Assembly: GCA_963576565.1 (NCBI GenBank)
Contig: OY755047.1
Coordinates: 26,977,171-27,041,170, forward strand
Direction of reading: 5' to 3'
From: Aspidapion aeneum
Taxonomy: Eukaryota > Arthropoda > Insecta > Coleoptera > Brentidae
DNA length: 64,000 bases
The notes beneath the pieces were generated by a model. That model did not search any database. It saw only the letters and a list, made by a program, of their open reading frames with translations, and was not told where the DNA came from. Position 1 is the stretch's first letter, and the number at the start of each line of letters is the position of its first letter. Both the position numbers and the translations under genes were made by a program. Below, one piece after another: positions 12,237-24,142 of this stretch.

Positions 12237-12883
12237 TGCTCAAGTACTTGACTTTTATATAGCATTTTCGAGTGCAATGTAACTTTATTGCAAGGTTATT
12301 ATTTATTAAAAAATATCGAAGCCCTGTTAGTGTGCGCTTAAAAGAATCTTGGCAAACCTTTTGAAATTTAACTTTGCATTTAAATTTTTAAAAAGTTGGT
12401 TTCTCTAATTATTCTCAGCTGCGTAGCTAGAAGTTTTAGTTTTGCCATAATATCAAAATAAACTCTCTTTTTCTTGCTTTTCAATTTACAAAGTCATTTA
12501 TTTCTTCACCGTTTTACTACTTCTTATTTTAAAACTAGCTTTTTTAAAACAAGCTATTTTATAAACCTTATGAATATAAAATATACACTTACAATTTTTT
12601 TTTGTTGTTTTAATAATTCCAAGCTCTGTTAAGAAGTGGATGAAAGTAAAATGCATCGCAGGCAAAAATTTTAATAATACTTGAGTAACTCCTGTGAAAA
12701 AAAATCAAAAAGTTTGGATTTCAAGTTAAAATTTAGTTTAACAACCAGTTTTGTATTACATCTAAGTTACGAATTTATTGCCTTGGTTTTTACTAGGGCC
12801 GCAAAGACCCCTTTTACGCCGGGGCTTCGGGCACAGCTCCAGTTTGCCCAACGATAGCCGCGCCACTGATTAATCTATACTGG
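12237..12883. other. Unassigned stretch
   Basis: The last 90 bp (12795-12870) are GC-rich and end in GCGCCACTG, which looks like the 3' tip of a truncated hAT MITE. The rest shows nothing. Confidence 0.4.
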
Positions 12884-12891
12884 GTTAAATA

Positions 12892-13189
12892 CAGCGGCGT
12901 AGCGTGCCCGAAAGGGCGGGGGGGGGCGACAGCTAAAAAGGGTGCCTCTGAAAACTGATGAAAAATCTTGTGGCAAAAAAAAAGCAAAAAGGTCAAAAAG
13001 GTCAAAAAGGCGCCTCTCACAAATCTTGCAACAAAAAAAAAATGTCGTTAGTTTCCTTTGGCACCCACTCAATTGGCCATTACCGGCCCGACTTAATAAA
13101 GCTGAGGGCGCTTCGGCCACCTATGGGGCGCCACTACCCTCGGGGCATGGGGGCGACGAACCCCCCGCGCCCCCCACGCTACGCCGCTG
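12892..13189. mobile_element. GC-rich hAT MITE
   Basis: The 5' end CAGCGGCGTAGCGTG and the 3' end CACGCTACGCCGCTG are perfect inverted repeats. The 8-bp duplication GTTAAATA lies at 12884-12891 and 13190-13197. CAG...CTG termini with 8 bp are diagnostic of hAT. At 298 bp it is much richer in G+C than its surroundings. Overlapping frames on both strands are compositional, not genes. Confidence 0.93.
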
Positions 13190-13197
13190 GTTAAATA

Positions 13198-13544
13198 AAC
13201 TCAATAATGGCGACATAAAATGATGTTCGGTTTAAGCTATTATAAGGGATTAATAGGTTTTTAACTTTTGAAGTTTTTTTAAGATCACCAAATCAGATAT
13301 TATTAAATTCAAAAGCAGTACCTACCCTAAGAGTGTGCTATTTTACTTATTTTATTTAACCATACAGGAGGAGTGTAAAATAATTGAGATTCAGAAGACG
13401 CATCCGTCTTCTAGACCAAAATCATAAAAGCTGGATTTTTTGTGTTTATGCGCAGGGTAGTATAAGTTTAGTAAAACATTGTTTTTATTAATAATAATTT
13501 TATGAATTTATGAAAAAAAAAACAATTTTGGAACACTAGAATTA
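13198..13544. other. Unassigned AT-rich stretch
   Basis: Nothing recognised. Confidence 0.4.
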
Positions 13545-13630
13545 GTGTAAACTAGAGACCGTGTAAGTATGACATATTTTTACTAATATCTTTAAAAGAT
13601 TTCATACGTACATGGTCTCTAGTATAAACT
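13545..13630. mobile_element. Short palindromic MITE
   Basis: AGTGTAAACTAGAGACC at the left mirrors GGTCTCTAGTATAAACT at the right. Almost the whole 86 bp can fold back. A related half copy is at about 41796-41833. Confidence 0.7.
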
Positions 13631-13639
13631 AGAAACTAA

Positions 13640-14275
13640 TATAAACTCATTCCCTGGCGGGTTAACACCTACTCTGTTAATCATTGTTATAATTTGATAA
13701 AAAGAATAGATAGATAGAACAGAATAACGTTCTCCGCCGTCTTCTGATTTCCACTCTTCATTGGTCTCGGTTGGTCCAGAGATATTGGTGAGATGATATC
13801 TTCTGTCTTTTCTTGACAGAGATCTTAACATTTTCCAGCTTTCGGTACTTCTACTACCTCCTAGATATGTATTGAAACTTGTGTAGTGTCTTTTATAGTT
13901 TTCGATCTTCTTTTTCGTTCCAGCTGTGTGTACCATTCTTTAGGCTGTTCTGTTTTTGTTTTGACCTGACTTTGTGTTAAGGAATGTTGTATGTGTCTTT
14001 CTTTTTTTTATCATTTCTTCTATTTTTTCCTCCCACTAATACGGCATTCTTTGATTGAGCTTTTCATATTCTTCCAGAGCTTTCCGAGCGGCGTTTTTCA
14101 GGCAGCTTTTAAGATATTCGTATTCATCTTCTGTGCTTTCAAAGTTTTCTTGTATGAATCTTTCGGCAACTTGTTTTTTGTATAATTTCTTGGTTAAGGC
14201 TATCGAGGTTTTACCTGATTTCTGTAGTTTTTTGTTCTCTTCGTCTCATTCATTATTCTTTGTTGTTAAATGTAT
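13640..14275 (-). pseudogene. LINE fragment (region between endonuclease and RT)
   Basis: Read on the minus strand, fragments such as EEYEKLNQRMPYxWEEKI, then YTSFNTYLGGSRSTESWKML, resemble the linker between the endonuclease and reverse transcriptase of RTE-like insect LINEs. Stops and frame changes interrupt it, and it lacks both catalytic domains. It is a dead, internally truncated copy. Confidence 0.6.
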
Positions 14276-14339
14276 AAATATTAACATAAACTAAAGTTTT
14301 TCACTAATAGAAGAGCGTGTACAAATACAATGTAATATC

Positions 14340-15330
14340 AAAACAGTAATTTAAAAGTAATTTGGAACCTGCCGATGGTCCCTCCAATGTTTCGTAGTTG
14401 GCCAATAAATGACGCGTCATTAGAGATACTTACTATGGGGCTGTAACTAGAAGCCTAAATTAACAATCTATTTCCAGTTATGAAGACGTGGAAAACACGC
14501 ATATCTCACTGCGAGGCCATTTTCTTGGCGTGGCAAGTCCTTTGAGATAAGAAACGAGGCAATAAACGAGGCAACTATCCACCGGAACTACTACTGTCCG
14601 GCCCGGGTTCATTTGGCGCGAGCATTTAACAGTACAGTATACGAACCTACCCTAAAACTAACCTAACCTAATTTAACCAAAATCTCTCGTACCGAATGCG
14701 CTATGCAGAATAGTACCTTTCCAACCAAACTTTAACAAACCCAACCAAAGTGAACCGGCTTGCACATAATGCGCGATGCAGAATAGTACCTTTCGCGATT
14801 CACCCGTGCGGAACTTGGAGACAGTAATAGATAATCTCGAATAGATAAGCAAGCGCCGCGAAACGAGGCAACTGAAATGAACAAGGAATTCCAATAAACA
14901 AATGTCTATACACAAGCGAATTTGCCTTTCAAGTACTGACTCGGCGGATCGATGCTTTACACAACCGAATGATGTTGACCGCGTTCAAAGGCCTGTACAC
15001 GTAGGTATACTTGTGCGGCCTCTCAGCGAGGCATGCTGGTTTGTGCTCAAATTAACGCACCCTATAATGAACAACTGCACCAAACTGCTCCGCGAATGTG
15101 CCGCGTGTGCGCAGCTCGCGCGTCGTATGTGCGCCGAATTAGTTTCAACCAACATTCTACGATCCACGGAAAAATAGCAAATAGGCTTTAAATTAAAAAT
15201 CGACAACAAACTGCCGATGCCGTCCCCATGGATTTGCGAACACACAAAGAGGAGCCGAAGAAAGCTGGTTGTTGGCAAGCGGCGCGCGCGCAACTTGAGA
15301 AAACAAAAACAGGACGAATCGGTGTTTGCG
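14340..15330. other. CpG-richer region with a duplicated 26-bp block
   Basis: Composition here is clearly less AT-rich, with many CpG sites. ATGCGCNATGCAGAATAGTACC recurs at about 14696 and 14769. GAAACGAGGCAA recurs at about 14550 and 14858. Overlapping plus and minus frames of about 90-100 codons (14902-15177 and 14985-15293) show no known domain and probably reflect composition. It could be a promoter or first exon of a host gene, or a retroelement end. Nothing decides between these. Confidence 0.35.
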
Positions 15331-15962
15331 CGCGGAGTGTGATGGACTTTTATAACTTACCACATTTTATAGAGGGCTCGGGTGGTGCCAGTTGTTTGTT
15401 TTTCTGGAAAGCACTGATTTTATTCTACATAATAATATGCTGTGTTATAAAGTAGCTGTCTTTTAAGTTTTTGGAGATACTAACTCCGCTTTAAAGTTTT
15501 GCTTTTGCCATACAGAGACGATGCATCGTTTCTTTGACTCTGCCGCCTTCTACTTTTATATTTTGCTTTTAAGAGATTTTGGGAAACACAAGATACGAAG
15601 TTGTTCAACAAAGATAAAAGTAAGTTTTGTGAAGACATTTAGTAAATTTTGAATATATATACAAAGTGTTTTTTATAGGTTTTTTTCAGGAATTTATTAT
15701 ACGTTTTTTGAAAACCACTTAAGCAATCGATCTTGTTTGGGAAGGGAAGATTTGTTGAAATTTTTATAGCACCCATCTTCTTCGAGGGAACCTCTGTTAC
15801 CTCGAAAAGAAGAAACGGTTTTTTTGCATTGCATTGCATTGCATGCATTTTTCCTTGGATTTTGGGCCACGCAATCCGACTGTTCAAAATTGTGCACAAT
15901 TCTGAATTCTGTGTTGTTAAATTTGATTCTAGGCGATTTGCAAAAGTTTTCACATACAAATA
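15331..15962. other. Unassigned stretch with a (TTGCA)n microsatellite
   Basis: A short TTGCATTGCA tract lies at about 15828-15846. Overlapping frames on both strands at 15639-15966 are not recognisable. Confidence 0.4.
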
Positions 15963-16307
15963 ACAATCAACAACATTCCCGTACCAAATTCAAATGAGGC
16001 AAAATATCTCGGTATGGACATATGGTATTCAACTATGGGGTTGTACTAAAAAGAGGAACATTCTAGTTCTACAGAGATTTTAAAAGAATGTATTAAGAAA
16101 CATTGTGAATACACCTTGTTACGTTTGAATTAGTGACCTTCATCGGGTCCTAAACATCGAAACTGTAGCAGAGACTATAAAATAGTTCGCAAAAAGCCAT
16201 GAAGATAGACTTTAACGACATGTGAATGTCGAAGCGATTCAGCTTCTAGATAATACTATGCTGGTTCGAATACTAAAAAGAGTGAAGCCATTTGAGGTAG
16301 TGAAGTA
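15963..16307 (+). pseudogene. Jockey-type LINE C-terminal relic
   Basis: The plus strand reads NNIPVPNSNEAKYLGMD, then after a deletion YGIQLWGCTKKRNILVLQRF. Frame-shifted pieces follow that resemble the tail of jockey reverse transcriptase (a PSSG..TSKL-like block and MLVRILKRVKPFEV). Stops and frameshifts are frequent. This is established jockey-family sequence, long inactive. Confidence 0.75.
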
Positions 16308-16861
16308 AATGAATTATATAAAACAAAATAATGCTATCAACACAACACACTTGTGAGGTATACACGAAACAAAGCGGGGAGAACTCTTAAGTGAATCCTA
16401 AGCTTAAATCTAACTTTTCTAATAAATTAAGTTTAAACAAAATTGATAATTAGTCTTATTGACTAGATTGTATTATAATAAAAACAGTGAGTTTGACAAA
16501 TAAAAAAAAATTAAATATCATTATAACTTATTTTAAGGTTAAGGCTTTTAAAAGTTAGAACATATTTATATCCAAGTTATTATTAAATTTTCTACTTTGG
16601 TAGTAGCGCTTTCGGACGAGAATATATAATTTCGTAAACAAATTAACCTATTATTAGCTTATTTCGGGGAAAAATGAAGTTCAGAAAACTGGGTAGGCAT
16701 ACTTCCGCTAATAACTTGCTTAATGTCCACAGTTTCTTACGAAAAAACTTTAGAAAATTTAACTTTCTGAACTTTTCTCAGCCGATAATTTTTTAACGTT
16801 TACAAATTTATACCTATATAAAATATAAAAAAAATATACAGGGTATTTTTTTTCTTATTTG
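16308..16861. other. Unassigned AT-rich stretch
   Basis: Nothing recognised. Confidence 0.4.
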
Positions 16862-17215
16862 ATAATCATGACTATTTCGCCGACTCTAAGGCCGCCATTT
16901 CGGAACGCCTAATTACACGGGCTATCAGTCACCTTTGGAACCCCAGACCGGGTTTTTTTTAATCCGGTTCTTTTGTCCCTTAAAATGGCCTACCGACTGA
17001 AGGACTGTATAACAAAGTCCGCCTTCACGGGATATCCGACCTCATCCAGCCTGGTTACCGGCGTGAATGAAGGGTAGGACAATATTACATTTAACACTTC
17101 CCACGAATCCTATAAATGTCTGCCGCATCCGACCTCGGCAACCGACGGGGATCGAACCCGCCACTGTAGCAAGCGAGATTCCCTTAACTCACTTGTGATT
17201 AATGCGCGAGCGTTT
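16862..17215 (-). mobile_element. tRNA-derived SINE
   Basis: On the minus strand a B-box GGTTCGATCC (17149-17158) follows an A-box-like TGAGTTAAGGG (17181-17191) at roughly tRNA spacing. A tRNA-unrelated, less AT-rich body of about 270 bp follows. It would be transcribed by RNA polymerase III. The tail end near 16862 is not sharply defined. Confidence 0.7.
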
Positions 17216-17877
17216 TAGTTAGTTAAAGCATTAATTGCCAGTCAAGCTTGAAGACAAAATTTTAAAACTGAATTATAAAAAAAAAATTTTTTTTGAAAAA
17301 TTTATATGTTAAGAAGATACAAAGATATAAATTTGTCAATTTTTACGAGAATTAATTTTCTTATGAGCTATTAAATTTACAAAAAAAAAAACTAAGAGAT
17401 TTTTGTACATATCTTAACGCGCGTTAATATATAAAGAAAATACTATTATTATTCGATTTTTGATAATAATTTTTAGTATTTTCTTCAGAATTTTTTTTTA
17501 ATTTTAGCATTCTCTTATTACCCTTATTGTAACGTATATTTCTAAAAAAATTCTTTGGCTTTTGTAATTTTTAAGGAAGTTATAATAAAAAATACAAATT
17601 TTAATTTTGTAATAGGAAAAAAATCCTTCCCTCCACACATCTAAAATACACCCTGTTAAATAGCAAATAATATTTACAAATAATTTACATAAAAAATTGT
17701 AGTTTCTACCAGTTGTTAGGTTATTTTTAATTATTATTTTAGTTATATCTTGATTAAAACACAAAAAAAAATCTGATTAAATTACCATTAAGGAGTGACG
17801 GAGTGACAGTTTCAGAAAACATTTTTGTGTTTATAAATTTTTTTGTTTTAAAAAATAAATCATAAATGTGTCGCAGG
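17216..17877. other. Very AT-rich unassigned stretch
   Basis: Homopolymer runs and low-complexity sequence. A minus frame at 17504-17764 has no domain. Confidence 0.4.
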
Positions 17878-19620
17878 TATTAATATTTTATATAAAAGTA
17901 AAAAATGGCAATTTTATTGATACAAATATTTTCAAAAGCCCTTTTTGTTTGTTTAATTTTTATATACCTTCCACGTGCGTTTTTCCCTTTCAATGCATAA
18001 CAAAATAGTTAATGCAGTATTCTGTCTTGTTTTATTTCGTGCGTTCCCATTTCGTGCACAGTCGTAAGACAGATTTGTTTTGTTCGTATTTTCTTTATAA
18101 ATCAGAAGTTAAAAATTTTCAAACATCACGGGCCCTGCTTCAAGGCTACCTAGATCCTCTGCTCAATGTTTGCAGTTATTAATATTTATTATAAACGTAA
18201 AAAATGGCAATTTATTGACATAAATATTTTAAAAAGCCCTTTTTGTTTGTTTAATTTTATATAAGATACACGTGCGTTTTTAACCTTTAATGCATAATAA
18301 AATAGTTAATGCATCAATCCTGTTTTGTTCTGTTTTGTGCGTTCCCATTTCGTGCGCAGTCGTAAGTCAGATTTGTTTTGTGCGTAATTTTCTTTATAAA
18401 TCAAAAGTTAAAAATTCTCAAACCTCACGAGCCCTGCTTTTATGCCACCCAGATGCTTAATGTTTGCAATTATTAATATTTATTATAAAAGTAAAAATGG
18501 CAATGTATTGACACAAATATTTTAAAAAGCCCTTTTTGATTGTTTAATTTTTATATACGATACACGTGCGTTTTTAACCTTCAATGCATAATAAAATAGT
18601 TAATGCATCAATCCTGTTTTGTCCTGTTTTGTGCGTTCCCATTTCGTGCGCAGTCGTAAGTCAGATTTGTTTTGTGCGTAATTTTCTTTATAAATCAAAA
18701 GGTAAAAATTCTCAAACCTCACGAGCCCTGCTTTAAGGCCACCCAGATGCTAAATGTTTGCAATTATTAATATTTATTATAAAAGTAAAAATGGCAATGT
18801 ATTGACATAAATATTTTAAAAAGCCCTTTTTGATTGTTTAATTTTTATATACGATACACGTGCGTTTTTAACCTTCAATGCATAATAAAATAGTTAATGC
18901 ATCAATCCTGTTTTGTCCTGTTTTGTGCGTTCCCATTTCGTGCGCAGTCGTAAGTCAGATTTGTTTTGTGCGTAATTTTCTTTATAAATCAAAAGGTAAA
19001 AATTCTCAAACCTCACGAGCCCTGCTTTAAGGCCACCCAGATGCTAAATGTTTGCAATTATTAATATTTATTATAAAAGTAAAAATGGCAATGTATTGAC
19101 ATAAATATTTTAAAAAGCCCTTTTTGATTGTTTAATTTTTATATACGATACACGTGCGTTTTTAACCTTCAATGCATAATAAAATAGTTAATTCGTCAAT
19201 CCTGTTTTGTCCTGTTTTGTGCGTTCCCATTTCGTGCGCAGTCGTAAGTCAGATTTGTTTTGTGCGTAATTTTCTTTATAAATCAAAAGTTAAAAATTCT
19301 CAAACCTCACGAGCCCTGCTTCAAGGCCACCCAGATGCTAAATGTTTGCAGTTATTAATATTTATTATAAAAGTAAGAAATGTCAATTTATGGACATAAA
19401 TATTTTAAAAAGCCCTTTTTTTTTGTTTAATTTTTGTATACGATACAAGTGCGTTTTTAACCTTCAATCCTGTTTTGTTCTGTTTTGTGCGTTCCCATTT
19501 CGTGTGCATTCCTAAGTCAGATTTGTTTTATGCGTTATTTTCTTTATAAATCAAAAATTCAAAATTCTCAAACCTCTTGAACCCTGTCTCAAGGCCACCC
19601 AGATACTTACAATATTTTTT
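17878..19620. repeat. ~294 bp satellite array, about six units
   Basis: TATTAATATT-type unit starts fall at 17878, 18177, 18471, 18765, 19059 and 19353, giving spacings of 299, 294, 294, 294 and 294. The units from 18471 to 19352 are almost identical, while the outer ones are more diverged and the last is shortened. Each unit contains CGTGCGTTTTTAACC, a TTAATGCATC-type element and CAGTCGTAAGTCAGATTTG. No ribozyme core or protein is visible. A solitary diverged unit is at 20749-21000. Confidence 0.92.
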
Positions 19621-20748
19621 CAACGAGCAAAGTCGCGAGTTGGCAGCTATAGCATAGTTAATCTAATTATTAATTATATCTATCATCTTCCTCTAAAATA
19701 CTCTCTTCAACACACTTAAATATTTTAGTTTTACAAAGTGGAAACTTTGAAAAAGTTATTTTCTATCCTATTAATTGAAATTTAGGAAAGAAAACGACAA
19801 AATGTAAGTAAAACTATTTTATAGCTAGAAATGTGAAAAACCCACAAAAAATGCGATAAACACAAACGTTATCGCTTAAAATATGCCAAAATATTATAAT
19901 CCTTAAATTATCAACGTGACCGTACCATAACTATCCTAAGCAATCTCTAATTACTGAAAATGAGCACTTTGTAATTATATAACAATTTGTCTCCAGGGGA
20001 ATGTGAATCAGGGGATTGTGATTTTTTTAAAGTAATTAAAATAATATCTTGATTTTCATTTGCAGAAAGTGGAACACCTATCAGTTTTGTTCCTCCCCTC
20101 ATTGTACATTAGCTAATATAAATCAAAATAAAATAAATTGAAACACTTACAGCATACTTATATCCAGGGGAATGTGAAATATTAAAATACGCCTCCAATT
20201 CGATAAACTAATAAGTGGCCTTAAAAAAAATTTGAAAAGATTTGTACGTTTTAATAATAAGATGACAAAGTAGTGACTGATAACCACCATCTTGGATCTC
20301 AATTGTTGTTCTCCACGCCTACTTCGATTAGTAATTTCTCATTAAAGCCGTATACAGGGGAATGTGAAAAATATTGAGGACAGACTTTCAAGGAAAATTG
20401 CAATATACTTAACTATTTTTAAACAAATTACGATTTTGTTTTTGTGTAATACAAACATTCATATAAACAAAAAAATAAATATAACTTAGCTAGGAAAAAA
20501 ATAAGTATTAATAATTGCTGCCAATAAAATACTTACATGCACTGGGATAGGCCAAACAGCTTAGTTTTAATTTTTCTTTGGCCGTGTAACTTTTGTGCTA
20601 ATTTGAATTTTTTCTTCGGGTCGTATAGGCAATAGGTTAAAGTTGATGATTGGTTTCTATTACTCATAGCAATAATGTTATACTACGGGCGATAGTAAAA
20701 ATTAGTATTAAAGGGACACACTTTTGCACTTTTTCAAAAATTTACCCA
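19621..20748. repeat. Stretch with three copies of a 14-mer
   Basis: CAGGGGAATGTGAA occurs near 19996, 20166 and 20355, about 170 and 190 bp apart. Little similarity is seen between the sequences around the copies. No frame or terminus was found. Confidence 0.5.
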
Positions 20749-21000
20749 GTTATTAATATTTATTATAAAAGTAAGAAGCCATTCATATTCATTATAAAAG
20801 ATAAAAAATTGTAATTTTATGGATATAAATATTTTCAAAAGCCCTTTTTATTTGTTTAATTTTTATATACCTTTCATGTGCGTTTTTTACTATAAATGCA
20901 TAATAATTTAGTTAATGCAGTATTTATGTCTATTTCGTGCTTTTCCATTTCCTGCGCAGTCGTAAGGTCAAAAGTAAAAAACTCTTAAACCTCATGGGCT
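20749..21000. repeat. Solitary diverged satellite unit
   Basis: It begins TATTAATATTTATTATAAAAG and keeps AAAAGCCCTTTTT, GCATAATAATTTAGTTAATG and CGCAGTCGTAAGG in satellite order. It lies about 1.1 kb from the main array with internal indels. Confidence 0.75.
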
Positions 21001-21204
21001 CTGCCAAAAGTAAGGTAAATGATAATGAGTAGGAGAAGCGCCGCACTCATGACCAGTTACTTTAGCTTAATGGCCACCCAAACACACTGCTAAGCGTTTG
21101 CAGTTAAGTCAAAAATAATTTTTCCTAATGTGTCTTGTGCCAATTGATTTTTTTGCTCTTGGAATAATGCACTTCTGACCTATCACACCTCTGATTCTGT
21201 AAAG

Positions 21205-21815
21205 CAAGGCCAACACAAAAATAGAGGCCACGACCCTGAAAAAATCAGCTGTTCTCCCGGGGCTGAATTTTACATTGGGTCTTATGGGAGGTCAGACGTT
21301 TTTTTATGATATTTTCAAAATGGCACTACAGATTTCCGCAAAATTTCAGTGAAATATTCTCAGACACCATCCCGATATTCCATCAAAGGTTTGTAAGGAA
21401 GCAACATGCTTAAAAGGTTAAAATCTTCAAGATTTAGCATTCCTTATTTTAAATTCAAATTACCCGCCATGTACCACATGCCAACTGTTATATTTGACAT
21501 GTATTTGACTTTGTCATATGTGATTGTCACATTCTCTTCTGCTTTAAACTTAATTTTTGTGTGAGCTAATGAAGCGGCTATGAAAAATTAGGGCTTACTA
21601 TACATTTAAAAAAAATTGTTCTGCCAGAATAAAGTAAAAACAATCTCAAAAACGGCTTTATTTTTAAGAAAATCAAATATCCATGAACCGTCATGCCAAC
21701 CTCAATATTTTAAAGACAATCAGCTGTGTCGTAACGTGACCATCAAAAAAAAATCAGCCCCGGATGTGACGTCAACAAAGTGGAGGATCGTGGCCCGTCC
21801 ATTTTGATAGCCCTG
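21205..21815. mobile_element. Non-autonomous DNA transposon with 7-bp TSD, copy 3
   Basis: It is flanked by TGTAAAG at 21198-21204 and 21816-21822. The ends are CAAGGCCAACAC and TTTTGATAGCCCTG, in the same orientation as copy 2. It is 611 bp long and has no transposase. Confidence 0.87.
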
Positions 21816-21822
21816 TGTAAAG

Positions 21823-22260
21823 ATGTTGGAGGTGGTCAATTTTTTTTTTGTTTTTAAATATTCTTACGGCAACTTTTTCGCAAAGCAATTGCCGAATGTT
21901 TAGAAATCCACTCTATTTAAACAGCTGTTCCGTAGAAAACCTTAAATTTTTCTTATAAATAACTTTTATAACCCATTTTTGGATTGAATTGAACTTTGTT
22001 AGGTTATATTTGTTTACTCCTCCCCACCCACTCAGACGGTAGACTAGATGTGACTGCACAAGTGCAAGTAAAGAATTCTTAGTTTTAGAAGCTTAAAATA
22101 GGACTTAAAACAGTTTAACCTAGACACCTTAACTTCTTAACGAGACCCTCAGTCTGCTTGTTCCATTTTAAATGCGGATCGATAATAATCCCAAGGTATT
22201 TAACTTTGCTAATTGTATAGTTCCAGTGTTTTAAATAATTAATATATCAAAATTTGGTAA
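21823..22260. other. Unassigned stretch
   Basis: Nothing recognised. Confidence 0.4.
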
Positions 22261-22268
22261 TCCAGACC

Positions 22269-22547
22269 CACCGGAGTATACAAGGGGGGGGGGGGGGGGT
22301 ACTGGGGGTAATTACCCCCCCAAGAATGGTAAAACGTTTTTCCACAAAAATTCAAAGTTTTTGCCTGCGGCGCATTTAACTTTCTTTATTATTGCCGAAT
22401 GCGGACCACCCTTAGTGATATTTGTTTAAAATTAAATTAATGGCCTAAATGTGTAGAGTAACACAGATAATATGTGCTCCTATTTAGCAAGTATGTGTTG
22501 TTTGACTAAATTACCCGTCCGAAGATCAGGCTTTGGATACGCCACTG
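22269..22547. mobile_element. Degenerate hAT MITE with a poly-G tract
   Basis: The 3' end GGATACGCCACTG and a decayed 5' counterpart CACCGGAGTATACAAG bound it. Outside them lie TCCAGACC (22261-22268) and TCTAGACC (22548-22555), an 8-bp duplication with one mismatch. A G run of about 18 follows the 5' end. Confidence 0.75.
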
Positions 22548-22555
22548 TCTAGACC

Positions 22556-22974
22556 TATATAAAGAGAAAGCTAAAAATTGCGTTTTATCAATATTAACTG
22601 TGATAATATTGAAAACTAGTTAAACTTTGATTAACCGTGAGTTTGAGAACTGGTTATACATAATTTCTAAGTAAAGCTTTGGAACCCTGCATGCAAGCAT
22701 TGATAAGCTTAATATATTTTGAATACTTAAGTATCAGTTAAGTCTAAAACCCTATAAAATAAGTAGCTCTTTTTATAGTGCACAGTATAGTAAAAGCATG
22801 TCACGCACGGGATGTATAGCTACAAAAATTTGAATATAAATAGGATACTATTTTTATGCAGTGTAGCTGTGCTATGCCTGATAAAGAAATATATTTGAAT
22901 TTAATATTGTTTTGATTCCCAGACAATTTTTCTATTTGCATGGAAACAGGCAAATTTTAGCTTAGAAGACCTGT
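22556..22974. other. Unassigned stretch
   Basis: Nothing recognised. Confidence 0.4.
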
Positions 22975-23066
22975 CTATCTATCTATTAAGCCTTCTTCAG
23001 TCAATCTTTGGACATAGGCCTCCCCCAATGTTTTCCACTCTTCTCTGATATCATTATTTATATAGA
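22975..23066 (-). pseudogene. LINE 3' terminus
   Basis: The minus strand reads REEWKTLGEAYVQRLTEEG and ends in a TAGATAGATAG tail. This is the C-terminus and tail of the same LINE type seen at 54570-56372. Only about 90 bp survive. Confidence 0.7.
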
Positions 23067-24140
23067 TATTAAACCTGGATGACCAAAAGAACCTAGTTGC
23101 CGGACCTACGGGTCACTCCCCCCACACTATTACTTTTAAGGCGGGGCTCAAGCCCCCAGATGGCCCTGGCTAGTCTTTGAATCAAATATATTTATTTGAT
23201 TCGAAAAAAATTTAAAAATTATTTTTTTTTTCGCTTCAAAAACAAGTTAAACAAACACGCCTATCTTCGACCTTATCTACATAACCTCACAGAAACAGCG
23301 TTTTTCAAAAAAGTTTAACTTGTTCAAACTATAGCGGAAAATATTATAACGCCACTGGAGGCAAAAACAATAATCAGCTGTGATCAAAATTAATAAATCG
23401 GCAATTTGGCTATATGTGATGTTTTCAATACATTTCATTTTTATCAAGAAATAGAAGTCGTATGTTGATCTTATCTTGAAGAAAAACAAGCTCGAATTTC
23501 GCCAGCACTGTTCACGAGAATGTGTTAAATAAATTCATTTTCGTGCGTATTCAAATATCTGATGCAAGACAGGCGGGAAAACTGACATCTCCACCAAAAA
23601 ATTAATTCAGCGCGGAAAATACGCTTCATGGACAGGTAGCTTTATACAATACAATTCAATAGCTAAGGCACAAAGAACTAGTTTATTAACAAAATTCTAG
23701 GAAGTTTACTATTTTAGTGTAGTTATTATGCATTTAATTTAGTACAATAACTACAGTTCCTATTGTCGGTTAGGAAACATCTGTGAGTTTTCTATTTGTT
23801 TATCGTTAAGTATAAGCTAATTTTTGATGGTTGATTGAGCCACGTTTTTGTTTTACGCTAAATCAGAATACATAGATTCTGGTTGATTCGATCCAGTTTT
23901 TTTCAGTGTAGGTATTAAAATTGACGAAAACTATTTAAACGTACATTCAAAAATACTCTGGCACTCTGGCAAGGGCTTTAACCGTTTCCACACAATAGGG
24001 CACTCTCCGCTAATGTCACTATCAGCTGTTTAATGTTAACTGAACTTCAATAAAAACGTTATACATAAGGAGTAAAGCTTATATTATTCAAAATTGTGCC
24101 AAAGTGTGATAAGATACTTACAGGGTAAAAAAGTGGCTTA
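23067..24140. other. Mostly unassigned; possible hAT MITE end
   Basis: CCAGATGGCCCTG near 23157-23169, preceded by C-rich DNA, looks like a truncated hAT MITE 3' end. No partner end is visible. A minus frame at 23277-23489 has no known domain. Confidence 0.4.
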
Positions 24141-24142
24141 TA

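Noticed and set aside
12814..13223. Four overlapping frames on both strands
   Set aside because: They are a compositional effect of the GC-rich hAT MITE.
14660..14690. CCTAACCTAA as an interstitial insect telomere tract
   Set aside because: Only two or three units, which is within chance for this composition.
17878..19620. Satellite as a CRISPR array or ribozyme satellite
   Set aside because: There is no spacer-repeat structure and no CTGANGA/GAAAC core on either strand.
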